In this document: positions 11,700 to 20,111 of the stretch, piece by piece
How the letters are laid out: every line of letters starts with the position of its first letter
Position numbering within the stretch: the first letter of the stretch is position 1
From: Phytoseiulus persimilis
Taxonomy: Eukaryota; Arthropoda; Arachnida; Mesostigmata; Phytoseiidae
Direction of reading: 5' to 3'
Assembly: GCA_037576195.1 (NCBI GenBank)
Contig: CM075101.1
Location: forward strand, 42,842,001 to 42,906,000
DNA: 64,000 nt
The notes under the pieces: model-generated
The model's database searches: none
The model's input: only the letters and a program-made list of their open reading frames with translations
What the model was told of the DNA's origin: nothing
Translations under genes and position numbers: made by a program

Positions 11700-13230
11700 A
11701 GTATTTTTTAAGGGCTTTGGACAGCTCAGTGCTGTCCTCGTCCTTGCTTGCCTTCCTCTGCGGCGTGGAAGTTGGTGGTTGAGCTTTATGCTCCTTCCAC
11801 GTCGCTTCGGTCGGTTTTCGGTATTCGCCTTTCTGGTTCAGCCCGTGTGGCTTAACCTTTTTCTGGTTGCTGCAGGCCCCTTCGAGTGAGGTGTCACCAA
11901 CATTTCTCTTTTTCCCCGCTCCCTGTGGGCGGGAGGGGTTTTGAGGTCGGCGTTCCTTCGGGGTTTTCTGTAGCTTCCCGGGGCCTTGGTTGTCTGAGGG
12001 ACCCGGATACCCTCTGGAGGGTCCGGGTCTCGCTGGCGGAAGTACGTCCCGTCGACTTTCTGAGGAGGTCGAAGGGACCTCCTCCTCGATCTTGTCTTCC
12101 GTTGGTTCCGGCTTTCCCTTCGCCAACCTTGTTCCGCTCTCGGATAAGATCGTATCGATCTCCACCGAGGTCAGGTTGAGGCCCTCGCCTATTCGGCGGC
12201 TTATCCTCAACGTAGCCTCGATGGCCCCAGTCTTACTCCAGCCCCCGTCTGTTGGTGACGGGTGGCGTTCGGAGATATATCTGAGATCGATCGTCTCGAT
12301 CTCATCCTTGAGCGCGGTCAACAAATCGTCTATGAACACCGAGTGGACATAGATTTTTGGATCTACGTAGAATGTAGTGTAGATCAGTTTGTTGACCTTC
12401 GGGTGTTTATTCAGATCGGATAGTGCTTGCTGTGCCTCCGATACGGCTTCTCTCCTGTTGTAGGAGGCCTCTCTGAATACCCCCTGCCCACCCCACACTA
12501 TGACCGTCGCCGCGCAGGTGATTCCAGGCTTCTCCAGCTCTACCTTCGCCTTCTCGCAAAGCTTTGCAATGGAGGTCACTGGAAACATCCTCGACTTCAG
12601 CCCGTCGTGTCGGTTGAGCATCTTGTACGAGCTTATTTCCGCCGGTATCAGATCGGCACATTGCCGATCCTTAACCACCATGACAATCGGTCCCGTGTAG
12701 ACCTCTTTAGGCGGTGGCGTTCTATGCAGTACCGGGTTGATACTGATGGCTTGCTTCAACTCCTCTTGGAGTTTTGCATTTTCTGACTGTACCCCAGCGA
12801 CAGTCGCTCGGAGGCAAGCCAGATCGCCATCTCTCTCCGATATTTCACGTTGTAGCCTCTCTATATAGTATAGAGCAGCTGATCGCTCGTTTCGGAGTGC
12901 CTGGCGCTCGTTCATCAGGCAATCATAGCATTTCAACATCGGAGAGTCATTTGGTCCCATCCCCGAGTCCATCAGTTTCTCCTCGCATTTGTCGCAGTAG
13001 TCAAATGTGGGGTCTACCTTAAGCTGGTCTGGGGTGAAAGCCATGTTTCTCTTACACCCTAGTTCTCGGAAGCTCTCAAGTAGAACGTTCCGTTGTTTAC
13101 AGTAGATACTGTTTGGCGAGAAGTCTCCAGGGGGAAGTCTCGTTGAGCTTTCCAGCAGTATGGAATCCCAGTCGGTACTATTGTTACCAGGGTGTGTCGG
13201 GATCTTTTTCGCACGTTGTACTTTTGGCAA
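11680..13230 (-). CDS. CR1-like LINE ORF1 (zinc finger, coiled coil, esterase-like domain)
   Basis: The 516-codon ORF has a CDKCEEKL...LKCYDCL four-Cys pair near residues 78-104. A predicted coiled coil follows (RSAALYYIERLQREISERDG to QEELKQAI). Next is a ~150-residue alpha/beta region (IVMVVKDRQCADLI, ATVIVWGGQGVF, KLIYTTFYVDP) whose order recalls the SGNH-esterase ORF1 of CR1 LINEs. The usual catalytic GDS is not visible, so activity is doubtful. The tail is basic and Pro/Ser-rich. In CR1 elements ORF1 binds RNA or membranes in the RNP. It overlaps ORF2 by about 20 nt in another frame, with no clear ATG for ORF2 at the overlap. Confidence 0.75.
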   Translation of the reverse strand: MPKVQRAKKIPTHPGNNSTDWDSILLESSTRLPPGDFSPNSIYCKQRNVLLESFRELGCKRNMAFTPDQLKVDPTFDYCDKCEEKLMDSGMGPNDSPMLKCYDCLMNERQALRNERSAALYYIERLQREISERDGDLACLRATVAGVQSENAKLQEELKQAISINPVLHRTPPPKEVYTGPIVMVVKDRQCADLIPAEISSYKMLNRHDGLKSRMFPVTSIAKLCEKAKVELEKPGITCAATVIVWGGQGVFREASYNRREAVSEAQQALSDLNKHPKVNKLIYTTFYVDPKIYVHSVFIDDLLTALKDEIETIDLRYISERHPSPTDGGWSKTGAIEATLRISRRIGEGLNLTSVEIDTILSESGTRLAKGKPEPTEDKIEEEVPSTSSESRRDVLPPARPGPSRGYPGPSDNQGPGKLQKTPKERRPQNPSRPQGAGKKRNVGDTSLEGACSNQKKVKPHGLNQKGEYRKPTEATWKEHKAQPPTSTPQRKASKDEDSTELSKALKKYFGQPLS

Positions 13231-13599
13231 GTACTAACCTTTTTGCGAATATTTCCACTATTCGGTCGTTTCTCGGGTAACTTCCGCTCCGTGGGGGCGC
13301 ACGTGGTGTGGATGGTTTTCACTACGGGGAACCAAAGGGGTATCGCTCCGATCTTTCGACACTTTCACGCACTTTTTTTCAGAGCTCGCAAACCGTGTCT
13401 TAATCGTCCGACTAGCAGACGATAGATATCAGTGTGGAAAGCTGCATCCGTCCGTGAAGACCGCAAGTCCTTCACGGACGCCATTGTCAGTATCTCACAG
13501 AAAAAGTTCGAGTCCGAACGCCCTCGCATTCCGGAGCCATCAGTGTTTCAGACTAATTACAGCTAACCAGAAATATGGCTGTATTTCAACACATAGGAC

Positions 13600-14230
13600 C
13601 GCGGAGATCGGTGGAAATGTATCCCAGGGACCGTGGTGCAGCTGAATCGGGTTTCGAGCGATACGTCGCCCGATTCAGTTTTCCTTCAATACAGGCAGTA
13701 CAGGTGATCTGGTCCCTTTTGAAGGGAATCTCCTCTCGACCTGAAAATTGCTGAACTTGACGTTTGTTATCGTGTCCACGTGTTTCATGAGCACTCTGCA
13801 GAGTGACTTATTGTGACGAAGAAAGCAAGCATTCGGCAGATATGGGAACCGTCACAGCTGTAGCTCGGAGGGCAAAAAGGCCGTCGTTCACTCGAACCCT
13901 GAGAGTAGCTAAGTCTCGGTTCGAGCGAAGGGTGGTCTTAGTGGCAGTAATTGATCAATTGTCATTCGTCAGACATGCCATCGACACGAGGTTTCGCCTC
14001 ATTTCGGGCACATAGGGAACCTCATGGAGATGTAAAAGAGTTTCCCCATTGAAGCCGTCCACAACAAGCAAGATCTCGCCTTCACCAAACGCTTGAAGTT
14101 GTTGGGGACCACCGACTTTCACAGTACGGGGACAAGAGTATGCGAGATAATTCCGGAAAAGATCCAAATCATTGCAAATGTTGTGGGTTGCCCCAGAGCC
14201 GATTGACCATACCGAAGAATCAGGATTTTT
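13600..14230 (-). pseudogene. Copia protease and integrase zinc-finger remnant
   Basis: A protease-like segment has SVWSIGSGATHNIC where the active Copia protease normally has an Asp before SGAT, so the catalytic Asp reads as Gly. It continues through EVPYVPEMRRNLVSMACL. After in-frame stops comes a GAG-pre-integrase zinc segment (HETRGH, later CTACIEGK) and then ISTDLRGPM, which holds the first integrase Asp. The frame then breaks at the LTR inserted at 13591. Confidence 0.75.
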
Positions 14231-14342
14231 ATGCGCAGCAGAGGCAATGTGAACCTCGACATCAGATCCGAAGGGATCGATTGTCTCAGCATTTATAGGC
14301 TGTTGGGCGAGAAGTGCGCCTCTGATTCAGAGGTGGCTGGCG

Positions 14343-15347
14343 TTAGCGTGGGGGCTGGGTCGAAACACGAGGTCGAGAAGGTTGGCTTGATCGCCAAGCA
14401 TAAGCGGGTGGAGCTTGAGTTGGATTGGAGGCGACTCTTCGGTTTTGATTTGAGTTCTGGTAGTGAGCATTGGAGTTGGAGTTGTACGAGTTAGAATTGA
14501 AGCGGGAAGTGCGTTGAAAATCATTCGAAGGACGTGATTGAGGTCGGTAAGACGAGTTCTGATTACGACGATTGTCGTATTGAGGACGATTGTTGAAGTT
14601 GGGTCGTCTATTTGAGCGAATAGAGAGACGAGAGAACAAGGCGGTCGGATCCGCCTGGGAGGAGTTTTCACGCCGCATTGCTTCTTCACGGAGAAGAACG
14701 TAAAGGTTGGAAAGAGTCTGATCGGTTCCGGTTTCAACACTCCAGAACAAACGAAGACTTTCCCAGGACGAGGGCAAGCTCTGCAAGAGACGCTGGCATG
14801 CCTGTTTCTCGTCCACCTTCGTGCCAGCAAGCGCGATGCGCTGCATAATTTGTTGGAAATTATCGACATTCTTCGTCGTAGATTTCGAAGAATTGTAGCG
14901 GATGTTATAGAACGAGCTAAGAGCTATGTCTTGAGCAATACCGCTTGTTTGAGCAAAACGCTTCTTCAGTGCCTCATAGAGATCTTTCGCATTGAGATCT
15001 TGGGTAGAAATGCCGAAGTACGTGGCTATCAGAACGGGGGAGATTGAGTTACGGATGATTGTTTTGGCCATAGCGTTCGCAGCTTTATAGCCAGTCGCTG
15101 TTATGACAAGATCGCCAGAAACAACTTTGTAGGCGTAACCGTTGTTGTGCACGACCACGGTGACCAGTGAAGACCACGCGAGCCAGTTTCTGCCATCATC
15201 AGCAAATGTGATGCTGCATGCATGATTGGATTTCGAATCAGATCCGCTTGTGGAAGAGGAGTCAGCCATCACTATCTCTTCAGGAGACTCTAGGAGCTCG
15301 TAATCTTCAAGATCAAACGAAGCTTCGGTCTCTGGAGCACATTGCAT
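14343..15347 (-). CDS. gag: Copia gag protein
   Basis: This 334-codon ORF is a Copia/UBN2-type gag. It has a LAWSS-containing N-terminal region, a helical capsid-like middle (KDLYEALKKRFAQ, KNVDNFQQIMQRIALAG, CQRLLQSLPSSWESLR), and a long C-terminal tail rich in Asn, Arg, Ser and Gln. No intact CCHC knuckle is visible in the tail. The first in-frame Met-rich segment is MQCAPETEASF, and a shorter start at MADSSSTSGS is equally possible. It is the best preserved part of the Copia element. The host element is dead because its pol is broken. Confidence 0.8.
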   Translation of the reverse strand: MQCAPETEASFDLEDYELLESPEEIVMADSSSTSGSDSKSNHACSITFADDGRNWLAWSSLVTVVVHNNGYAYKVVSGDLVITATGYKAANAMAKTIIRNSISPVLIATYFGISTQDLNAKDLYEALKKRFAQTSGIAQDIALSSFYNIRYNSSKSTTKNVDNFQQIMQRIALAGTKVDEKQACQRLLQSLPSSWESLRLFWSVETGTDQTLSNLYVLLREEAMRRENSSQADPTALFSRLSIRSNRRPNFNNRPQYDNRRNQNSSYRPQSRPSNDFQRTSRFNSNSYNSNSNAHYQNSNQNRRVASNPTQAPPAYAWRSSQPSRPRVSTQPPR

Positions 15348-15840
15348 GGGCCGAAGAAATACAGGGTGTGTCCTCTAAGCTGCAACATTTTCGTGGCCTT
15401 TCTGTTTTGGGCTGTATTTCGGTCAAATTTTATCCGATGTGGGAATTTCTTTTTTTGATCGAAAGCTCTTGAAGAGACGCATGTTTTCGCTCCATTATTT
15501 TTGATCATCAGATCAGTGTTGAGTTTTCCAGAGCCTGTCGAAGTTTTCCTCAATTCAATCCATGGTCCCTAAAAGAACTAACCAGGAAATCGCCGATTCT
15601 CAACCGATTTCGGAAATTAAAAAACGGAAAGATTCCCCTCGATCCAAGCTACAAAACGCTCGCAAGAACGCGCGGATCATTCGCGAACCGGAGGAACGGT
15701 ATTCAATACGAGATACCCCAAAATTGAGCCTCCTGGACCCCCTGCCGACCCCTCCCGTAAAGAACTGCCTCTAACTCCTCAGGGAGGCCGATTTCGGAAA
15801 TTTCACTGATGGCAAAAGTTTCTTATTTTGAGCCAAACTA

Positions 15841-18230
15841 GAGTGAAGTCTCGCTAACTTGTAAAATTCGGGAGCAGTGTTTGAAATTTTTCCCAAGTTA
15901 TAAATTAGAGAAGACAAAATCATCGGGAGACTGCATGCCGTCTGAAAATAGCGAGATAGGTAGGCTGAATTCGGCAAAGTATTCTTGCATTATATCTTGA
16001 AGAGAGACATGTTCAGATAGATGATTGAAAACACCTGCATGTTATCTCAACCAGTGCAACTCAAATGTTTTCATGTCTTTAATTTATGGACGGACAATCA
16101 GTCAGCAGAATTCATTTCTGGGTTGCCGCGAAATATGAACGGATGTCCGCCTGTTTTTTTTTTGTTCAAGCATTCAGCGATGACCTTGTCTCTATATTTG
16201 TGAAAGGCTCTGCTCGCATCGATGTCGATCTCTGCCCGTTGAGAACAGTGATTGATCAACGTCGCGAGAGCTTTGAGAACCTGAGGATCGGTCACGGGCA
16301 CATCGATGTTATCCTCAACCTCGTCTTCAAACACAAACTTCTCATCATCATCATCACTTTCGTTCTCTTCCTCTAAAACAGCATCCTCAACCACGAGGAG
16401 ATTGTTGTCAGCCTCCGCAAACTCTGCGAAGCTTAAGCCGGCCGGGAAGAAATCACGGATGATGATTGGATCCACAACAAGTTCTTTGTCCGATGATTGT
16501 GTGGCTCCGGAGTCGTCGCAACCTGTTAACTCGATGACAGGCAAACATCTCTTGAAACAATTGAAGATGGTTCTCGGCGTTACGTCGTCCCAAGCTTCTT
16601 TGAGGAACCGAATGCCTTGTAAAAGATTCACCTCCTTGAAGTCATTGGATTCAGCTTGCGTCCAATAATGTTCTACAAGTTTTTTCTTGTAAAGCTGCTT
16701 GAGGGTATGTATGATCCCTTGGTCCAACGGCTGCGTTTTCGATGTCGTCTTTGGTGGGAGGAAAAGGATTTTAACTGAGGTGAGATCAAGATCTACATCA
16801 TGACACCTGAAATTGTCCAAGAGTAGGACGACTCGACGCTTCTTCTTCCTGAAGTTTTCATCAAGTTCAAGGAGCCATTCGCCGAAGATTTTTGTGTTCA
16901 TCCAAGCTTTGATTTGTGATCTGTATTCACATCCGATTTTCTGCGGCTGGTGATGAGTTTCATTCACTGCAAGCTTTGGAAAACATCGCGGTTGGCGGCT
17001 ACGCCCGATGACCAGCGGCGTAATCTTATCCGTTCCATCGAAATTTGTACAGAGAAGCACAGTGAAGCGATCCTTACTTTGCTCGCCGCCGTGACAGGAT
17101 TCATTCTTGAAGTGCACAGTTCGCTTTGGGAGCATCTTGTAGAAGAACCCCGTCTCGTCAGCATTGTAAATATCTCGCGGCATGAACTCGTTCAGTATCA
17201 GTCGGTTCTCTTCGAGCCGATCGTCGACTTCTGCTTGCGATACTTTCGAAGCTTCTCCGCACGCCGTTTTCGTTGATAGCTTATAGCGGTGCTTGAACCC
17301 GGCGAGCCACGCATTCGATCCTCTGAACTCTGAGTCGCCGATCTCATTGGCGATCGCCTTCCCTCGCTCTTGAAGCCACTGCCCGGAAATCGGCAATGCG
17401 GGGTTTTTGGATCGAGCGCCTTTGTAGGTTTGGAAGAGTTTCTCCTCGATTGCGCCGTATTTCTCTCGCCGGATGCGTTTCCGATTACTTGCAGGCTTCA
17501 GGGCACGCTGAAAACGGATTTTTGTGGCGTCTCGTTTGATATTGTAGACGGTGGCCTGCGAGATTTTCCATTTCTGCCTGATTTCACAAACGCTGATGTT
17601 GGCGTCCAAATCTCCGATCACTTGAACTTTATCCCGGAGGCTCAAGTTCGTTTGTTTCGACACCCGTCTCATGCGGTACGGCTCCACGCTCATGCTTCTG
17701 GCTCGCAGTGATGCGATCTGGTAGAGACTCGACTGAAATTGCTTTTGAGTGCGAGAACGGTTCCTTCGAAGCAGTCGGTGATCGAAACTTCTTGAGACAG
17801 CTCCAACAGCTGGAATGATCACCTTAGCACTGGCCGCTTACTTTGACGACACGCACGTCAGGAGCGGAAGCGCGCGCATGTGCAAGTCCTCATGCATGGA
17901 CCGATTTGGAACGGATGAGATTGTGAATTAGAGAAACTTCGAAGGAGGAGCCGCGACAGCTCCGAGTTTTTCCGAAATTCGAGAATTCTGGATACCTCCT
18001 TGCTACCAACGAAGAATCTCAAAGTATGATAGCTAACGCGGACTCCAAGTCAGAGGGAACGATTGAGTCGAAGATATAGGATAGCGAAGGCTTCCCGAGC
18101 TATGAGATGGACATTAGATAAACATTACTCATACGGTACAAGTTACCGAGACTGTCGTGGGATCGGGTCTAGGTTATAAGTTAGCGAAGGTTTCCAAGTT
18201 TGTGAAGTCCAAGTTAGCGAGACTTCACTG
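15841..18230 (-). mobile_element. Tigger (pogo-group) DNA transposon, 2390 bp
   Basis: The ends read AGTGAAGTCTCGCTAACTTG inward on both sides; the right end has the expected leading C and the left has G. TA flanks both ends (15839-15840, 18231-18232). Size, TIR type and TA duplication all fit Tigger. The element encodes one intact transposase. It inserted at a TA in one arm of the foldback; the other arm preserves the intact target (TA at 18365-18366). Confidence 0.9.
16098..17693 (-). CDS. Tigger/pogo DDD transposase
   Basis: About 531 aa from the ATG at 17693 (MSVEPYRMRR); the frame is open upstream without an ATG. An N-terminal psq/HTH (SLRDKVQVIGDL to SQATVYNIKR) is followed by a CENP-B-type HTH (NPALPISGQWLQERGKAIA, SNAWLAGFKHRYKLS). 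The catalytic DDE_1 core has Asp in NADETGFFYK, Asp in VVLLLDNFRCHDVD and the third Asp in SKTQPLDQGII, so the DDD triad is complete. An acidic stretch (EEENESDDDDEKF) lies near the C-terminus. Family role: excision and insertion at TA. With TIRs and TA present, the copy could be autonomous. No disabling change is seen. Confidence 0.92.
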   Translation of the reverse strand: MSVEPYRMRRVSKQTNLSLRDKVQVIGDLDANISVCEIRQKWKISQATVYNIKRDATKIRFQRALKPASNRKRIRREKYGAIEEKLFQTYKGARSKNPALPISGQWLQERGKAIANEIGDSEFRGSNAWLAGFKHRYKLSTKTACGEASKVSQAEVDDRLEENRLILNEFMPRDIYNADETGFFYKMLPKRTVHFKNESCHGGEQSKDRFTVLLCTNFDGTDKITPLVIGRSRQPRCFPKLAVNETHHQPQKIGCEYRSQIKAWMNTKIFGEWLLELDENFRKKKRRVVLLLDNFRCHDVDLDLTSVKILFLPPKTTSKTQPLDQGIIHTLKQLYKKKLVEHYWTQAESNDFKEVNLLQGIRFLKEAWDDVTPRTIFNCFKRCLPVIELTGCDDSGATQSSDKELVVDPIIIRDFFPAGLSFAEFAEADNNLLVVEDAVLEEENESDDDDEKFVFEDEVEDNIDVPVTDPQVLKALATLINHCSQRAEIDIDASRAFHKYRDKVIAECLNKKKTGGHPFIFRGNPEMNSAD

Positions 18231-18859
18231 TACCCGGAAACGAAGTCACCGAGTCAATCCGATAACTTTTTTCTTCCACCTCAAAAGTCATGAGATGAGC
18301 GCCCAGTGACTTTCGAGGTGGAAAAAAAAAGTTATCGGATTGACTCGGTGACTTCGTTTCCGGGTAGTTTGGCTCAAAATAAGAAACTTTTGCCATCAGT
18401 GAAATTTCCGAAATCGGCCTCCCTGAGGAGTTAGAGGCAGTTCTTTACGGGAGGGGTCGGCAGGGGGTCCGGGAGGCTCAATTTTGGGGTATCTCGTATT
18501 GAATACCGTTCCCCCGGTTCGCAACCGATCCGCGCGTTCTTGCGAGCGTTTTGTAGCTGGGTTCGAGGGGAATCTTTCCGTTTTTTTATTTCCGAAATCG
18601 GTTGAATATCGGCGATTTCCTGGTTAGTTCTTTTAGGGACCATGGATTGAATTGAGGAAAACTTCGATAGGCTCTGGAAAACTCAACACTGATCTGATGA
18701 TCAAAAATAATGAAGCAAAAAGATGCGTCTCTTCAAGAGCTTTCGATCAAAAAAAAATTCCCACATCGGATAAAATTTGACCGAAATACAGCCCAAAACA
18801 GAAAGGCCACGAAAATGTTGCAGCTTAGAGGACACACCCTGTATACCTGACTGCAACTG

Positions 18860-19429
18860 TATTAGCTGAGCTGTACCTAAGTGAGTAGGTAGAGGTCAGC
18901 TTAGCCGACAGTAGTCGATCGCGAGGTCACGCTGCGTCGTCACGTAGCGAATACGTGGCTGAAAACGTGATAGGACTGGAAGTCGTAGGGTTTGAAGGTA
19001 GAAGTTCGAAGGTGTGGAACACTAGCTCAGTTGACAACAAGAGTGACAACGCAAGAGACGTGTAGAGTAGAAGGCTCTGTACCACAGTGAAGTTTATTCG
19101 AAAAAGAGGGTCCTTATATACCTAGAGGGGGAGCGTAGCTCTCCCATGATTGGTCTGGAGTCCAGACACTAGATGAGCCACATCTTAACATAAGTTGACA
19201 GATCGTCTAGTTTGTAGGTCGGAGAGGTTGTAAACCCGACTCCGTACTCTTGGTTTTATGTGGACTGTCTGTATCAGTCCCTTACATCTGCTGTCGGGGT
19301 TAGAACCCCGATTTCGTTGCATTTCCCAGACGTCGTGATCTGGGAGTACTGTGAGTCATCTGAATGTGTCATGCTCTCAGACGCGTGCGAGATCTGAGCC
19401 CGACAGGCTTCAGATTCTGATCTCCAACA
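18860..19429 (-). repeat. Probable 5' LTR of the Copia element
   Basis: On the minus strand it begins TGTTGGAGATCAGAATCTG, the usual TGTTG start of Copia LTRs. It runs to somewhere near 18860, where the leader and the foldback insertion begin. The inner boundary was not fixed because no second LTR remains for comparison. Confidence 0.5.
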
Positions 19430-19787
19430 GAAAGTAATGGCCAGATTGGTCTCGGAATCACCCCTCCAGAGTTGGGAAGTTATGGCCAGATTGGTCTCGG
19501 AATCACCCCTCCAGTGTTGGAAAGTTATGGCTAGATTGGTCCCGGTTTCACCCCTCCAGAATTGGAACGTAATGACCAGATTGGTCTCGGAACCACCCCT
19601 CCAGAGTTGGAAAGTAATGACCGCCTTGGTCTCAGAATCACCCCTCCAGAGTTGGAAACTTATGGCCAGATTGGTCCCGGAATCACCCCTCTAAAGCTGG
19701 AAAGTAATGGCCAGATTGTTCTCGGAATCACCCCTCCAGAGTTGGAAAGTAATGACCAGATTGGTCTCGGAATCACCCCTCTAAAGC
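19430..19787 (+). repeat. 45-bp minisatellite array, about 8 units (left part)
   Basis: Tandem 45-bp units of GGTCTCGGAATCACCCCTCC plus AGAGTTGGAAAGTAATGGCC. The array stops at ACCCCTCTAAAGCT (19775-19788), exactly where the LINE poly(T) starts. It resumes at the same phase at 25677, so this and the 25.7-kb array are one array split by insertion. Confidence 0.95.
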
Positions 19788-20111
19788 TTTTTTTTTTTTT
19801 TTTTTTTCGAGGGGTAAGGTTAATGCTTTTACGCACGGACTCCTTGCGGAGAACAGTGTGGGACTCGACGTTTTGGTGCAGGAACGCCACTACCCACTAA
19901 ACCCCGGGGTGCAGGCCCCGCCTCGGTTGTTGGACACGCTTAGGTATTCAGACCGAAACGGAGGAAACCGTCGGTCCAAGACTCCCATGTCGTCCTGTTT
20001 GCGTGTCCGAGTGCATGTGTCCGCGACTATCCGGCCGGTACTACTATCAGTTTGTCATCAGCCGGGGGTCGGGGGACTATGTCCCATGAGTCTTTGGTAT
20101 GTTGTTTTGTT

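Larger units (their letters stand above)
9751..13480 (-). mobile_element. CR1/L2-like LINE, 3' part missing
   Basis: The minus strand carries ORF1 (13230-11680) and the first two-thirds of ORF2 (from 11699). The RT palm, thumb and 3' tail are absent. This is the reverse of normal 5' truncation and implies a later deletion. The exact 5' end near 13.4-13.5 kb is not determined, and no target duplication was recognised. Confidence 0.75.
9657..13591. mobile_element. Copia-like LTR insertion (TGTTG...CAACA) holding a LINE
   Basis: The insert begins TGTTGGAAATAACC and ends GTATTTCAACA on the plus strand. CATAG is present on both sides (9652-9656 and 13592-13596), a 5-bp target duplication. It lies in the Copia integrase, and its removal restores the frame. 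Between its ends sits a CR1-like LINE, so the simplest reading is a solo LTR that later received the LINE. LTR sequence is about 9657-9750 on one side and roughly 13480-13591 on the other. Confidence 0.6.
15362..18841. mobile_element. Foldback (near-perfect palindrome) element split by Tigger
   Basis: Sequence 15362-15838 is the inverted copy of 18367-18841. Both ends read CAGGGTGTGTCCTCTAAGC inward and are flanked by TA (15360-15361 and 18842-18843). The palindrome continues as 18233-18290 against 18307-18364 around a 16-bp loop (18291-18306). Remove the Tigger at 15841-18230 and one TA, and the result is a single hairpin of about 1.09 kb with two arms of about 535 bp. Each arm also keeps open a 70-codon ORF starting MVPKRTNQEIAD (15562-15774 plus, 18431-18643 minus). 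It sits in the Copia leader. Confidence 0.85.
8310..19429 (-). mobile_element. Copia-type LTR retrotransposon, truncated and multiply interrupted
   Basis: Reading on the minus strand: a 5' LTR starting TGTTGGAGATC at 19429, gag (15347-14343), protease and integrase zinc finger (14230-13600), integrase core and the start of the RT (9650-8310). Two insertions split it: a foldback element (15362-18841) in the leader and an LTR-plus-LINE composite (9657-13591) in the integrase. Removing 9657-13591 plus one CATAG duplication joins DLRGPM to STPGLKGERYF in frame. The 3' part of RT, RNase H and the 3' LTR are missing. The 5' LTR abuts a 45-bp minisatellite unit at 19430, so the element seems to have landed in that array. 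Confidence 0.85.

Noticed and set aside
15362-18841. A Tigger element with 480-bp terminal inverted repeats
   Set aside because: Tigger's own ends and TA duplication lie inside, at 15841 and 18230. The outer arms belong to a separate palindromic element.
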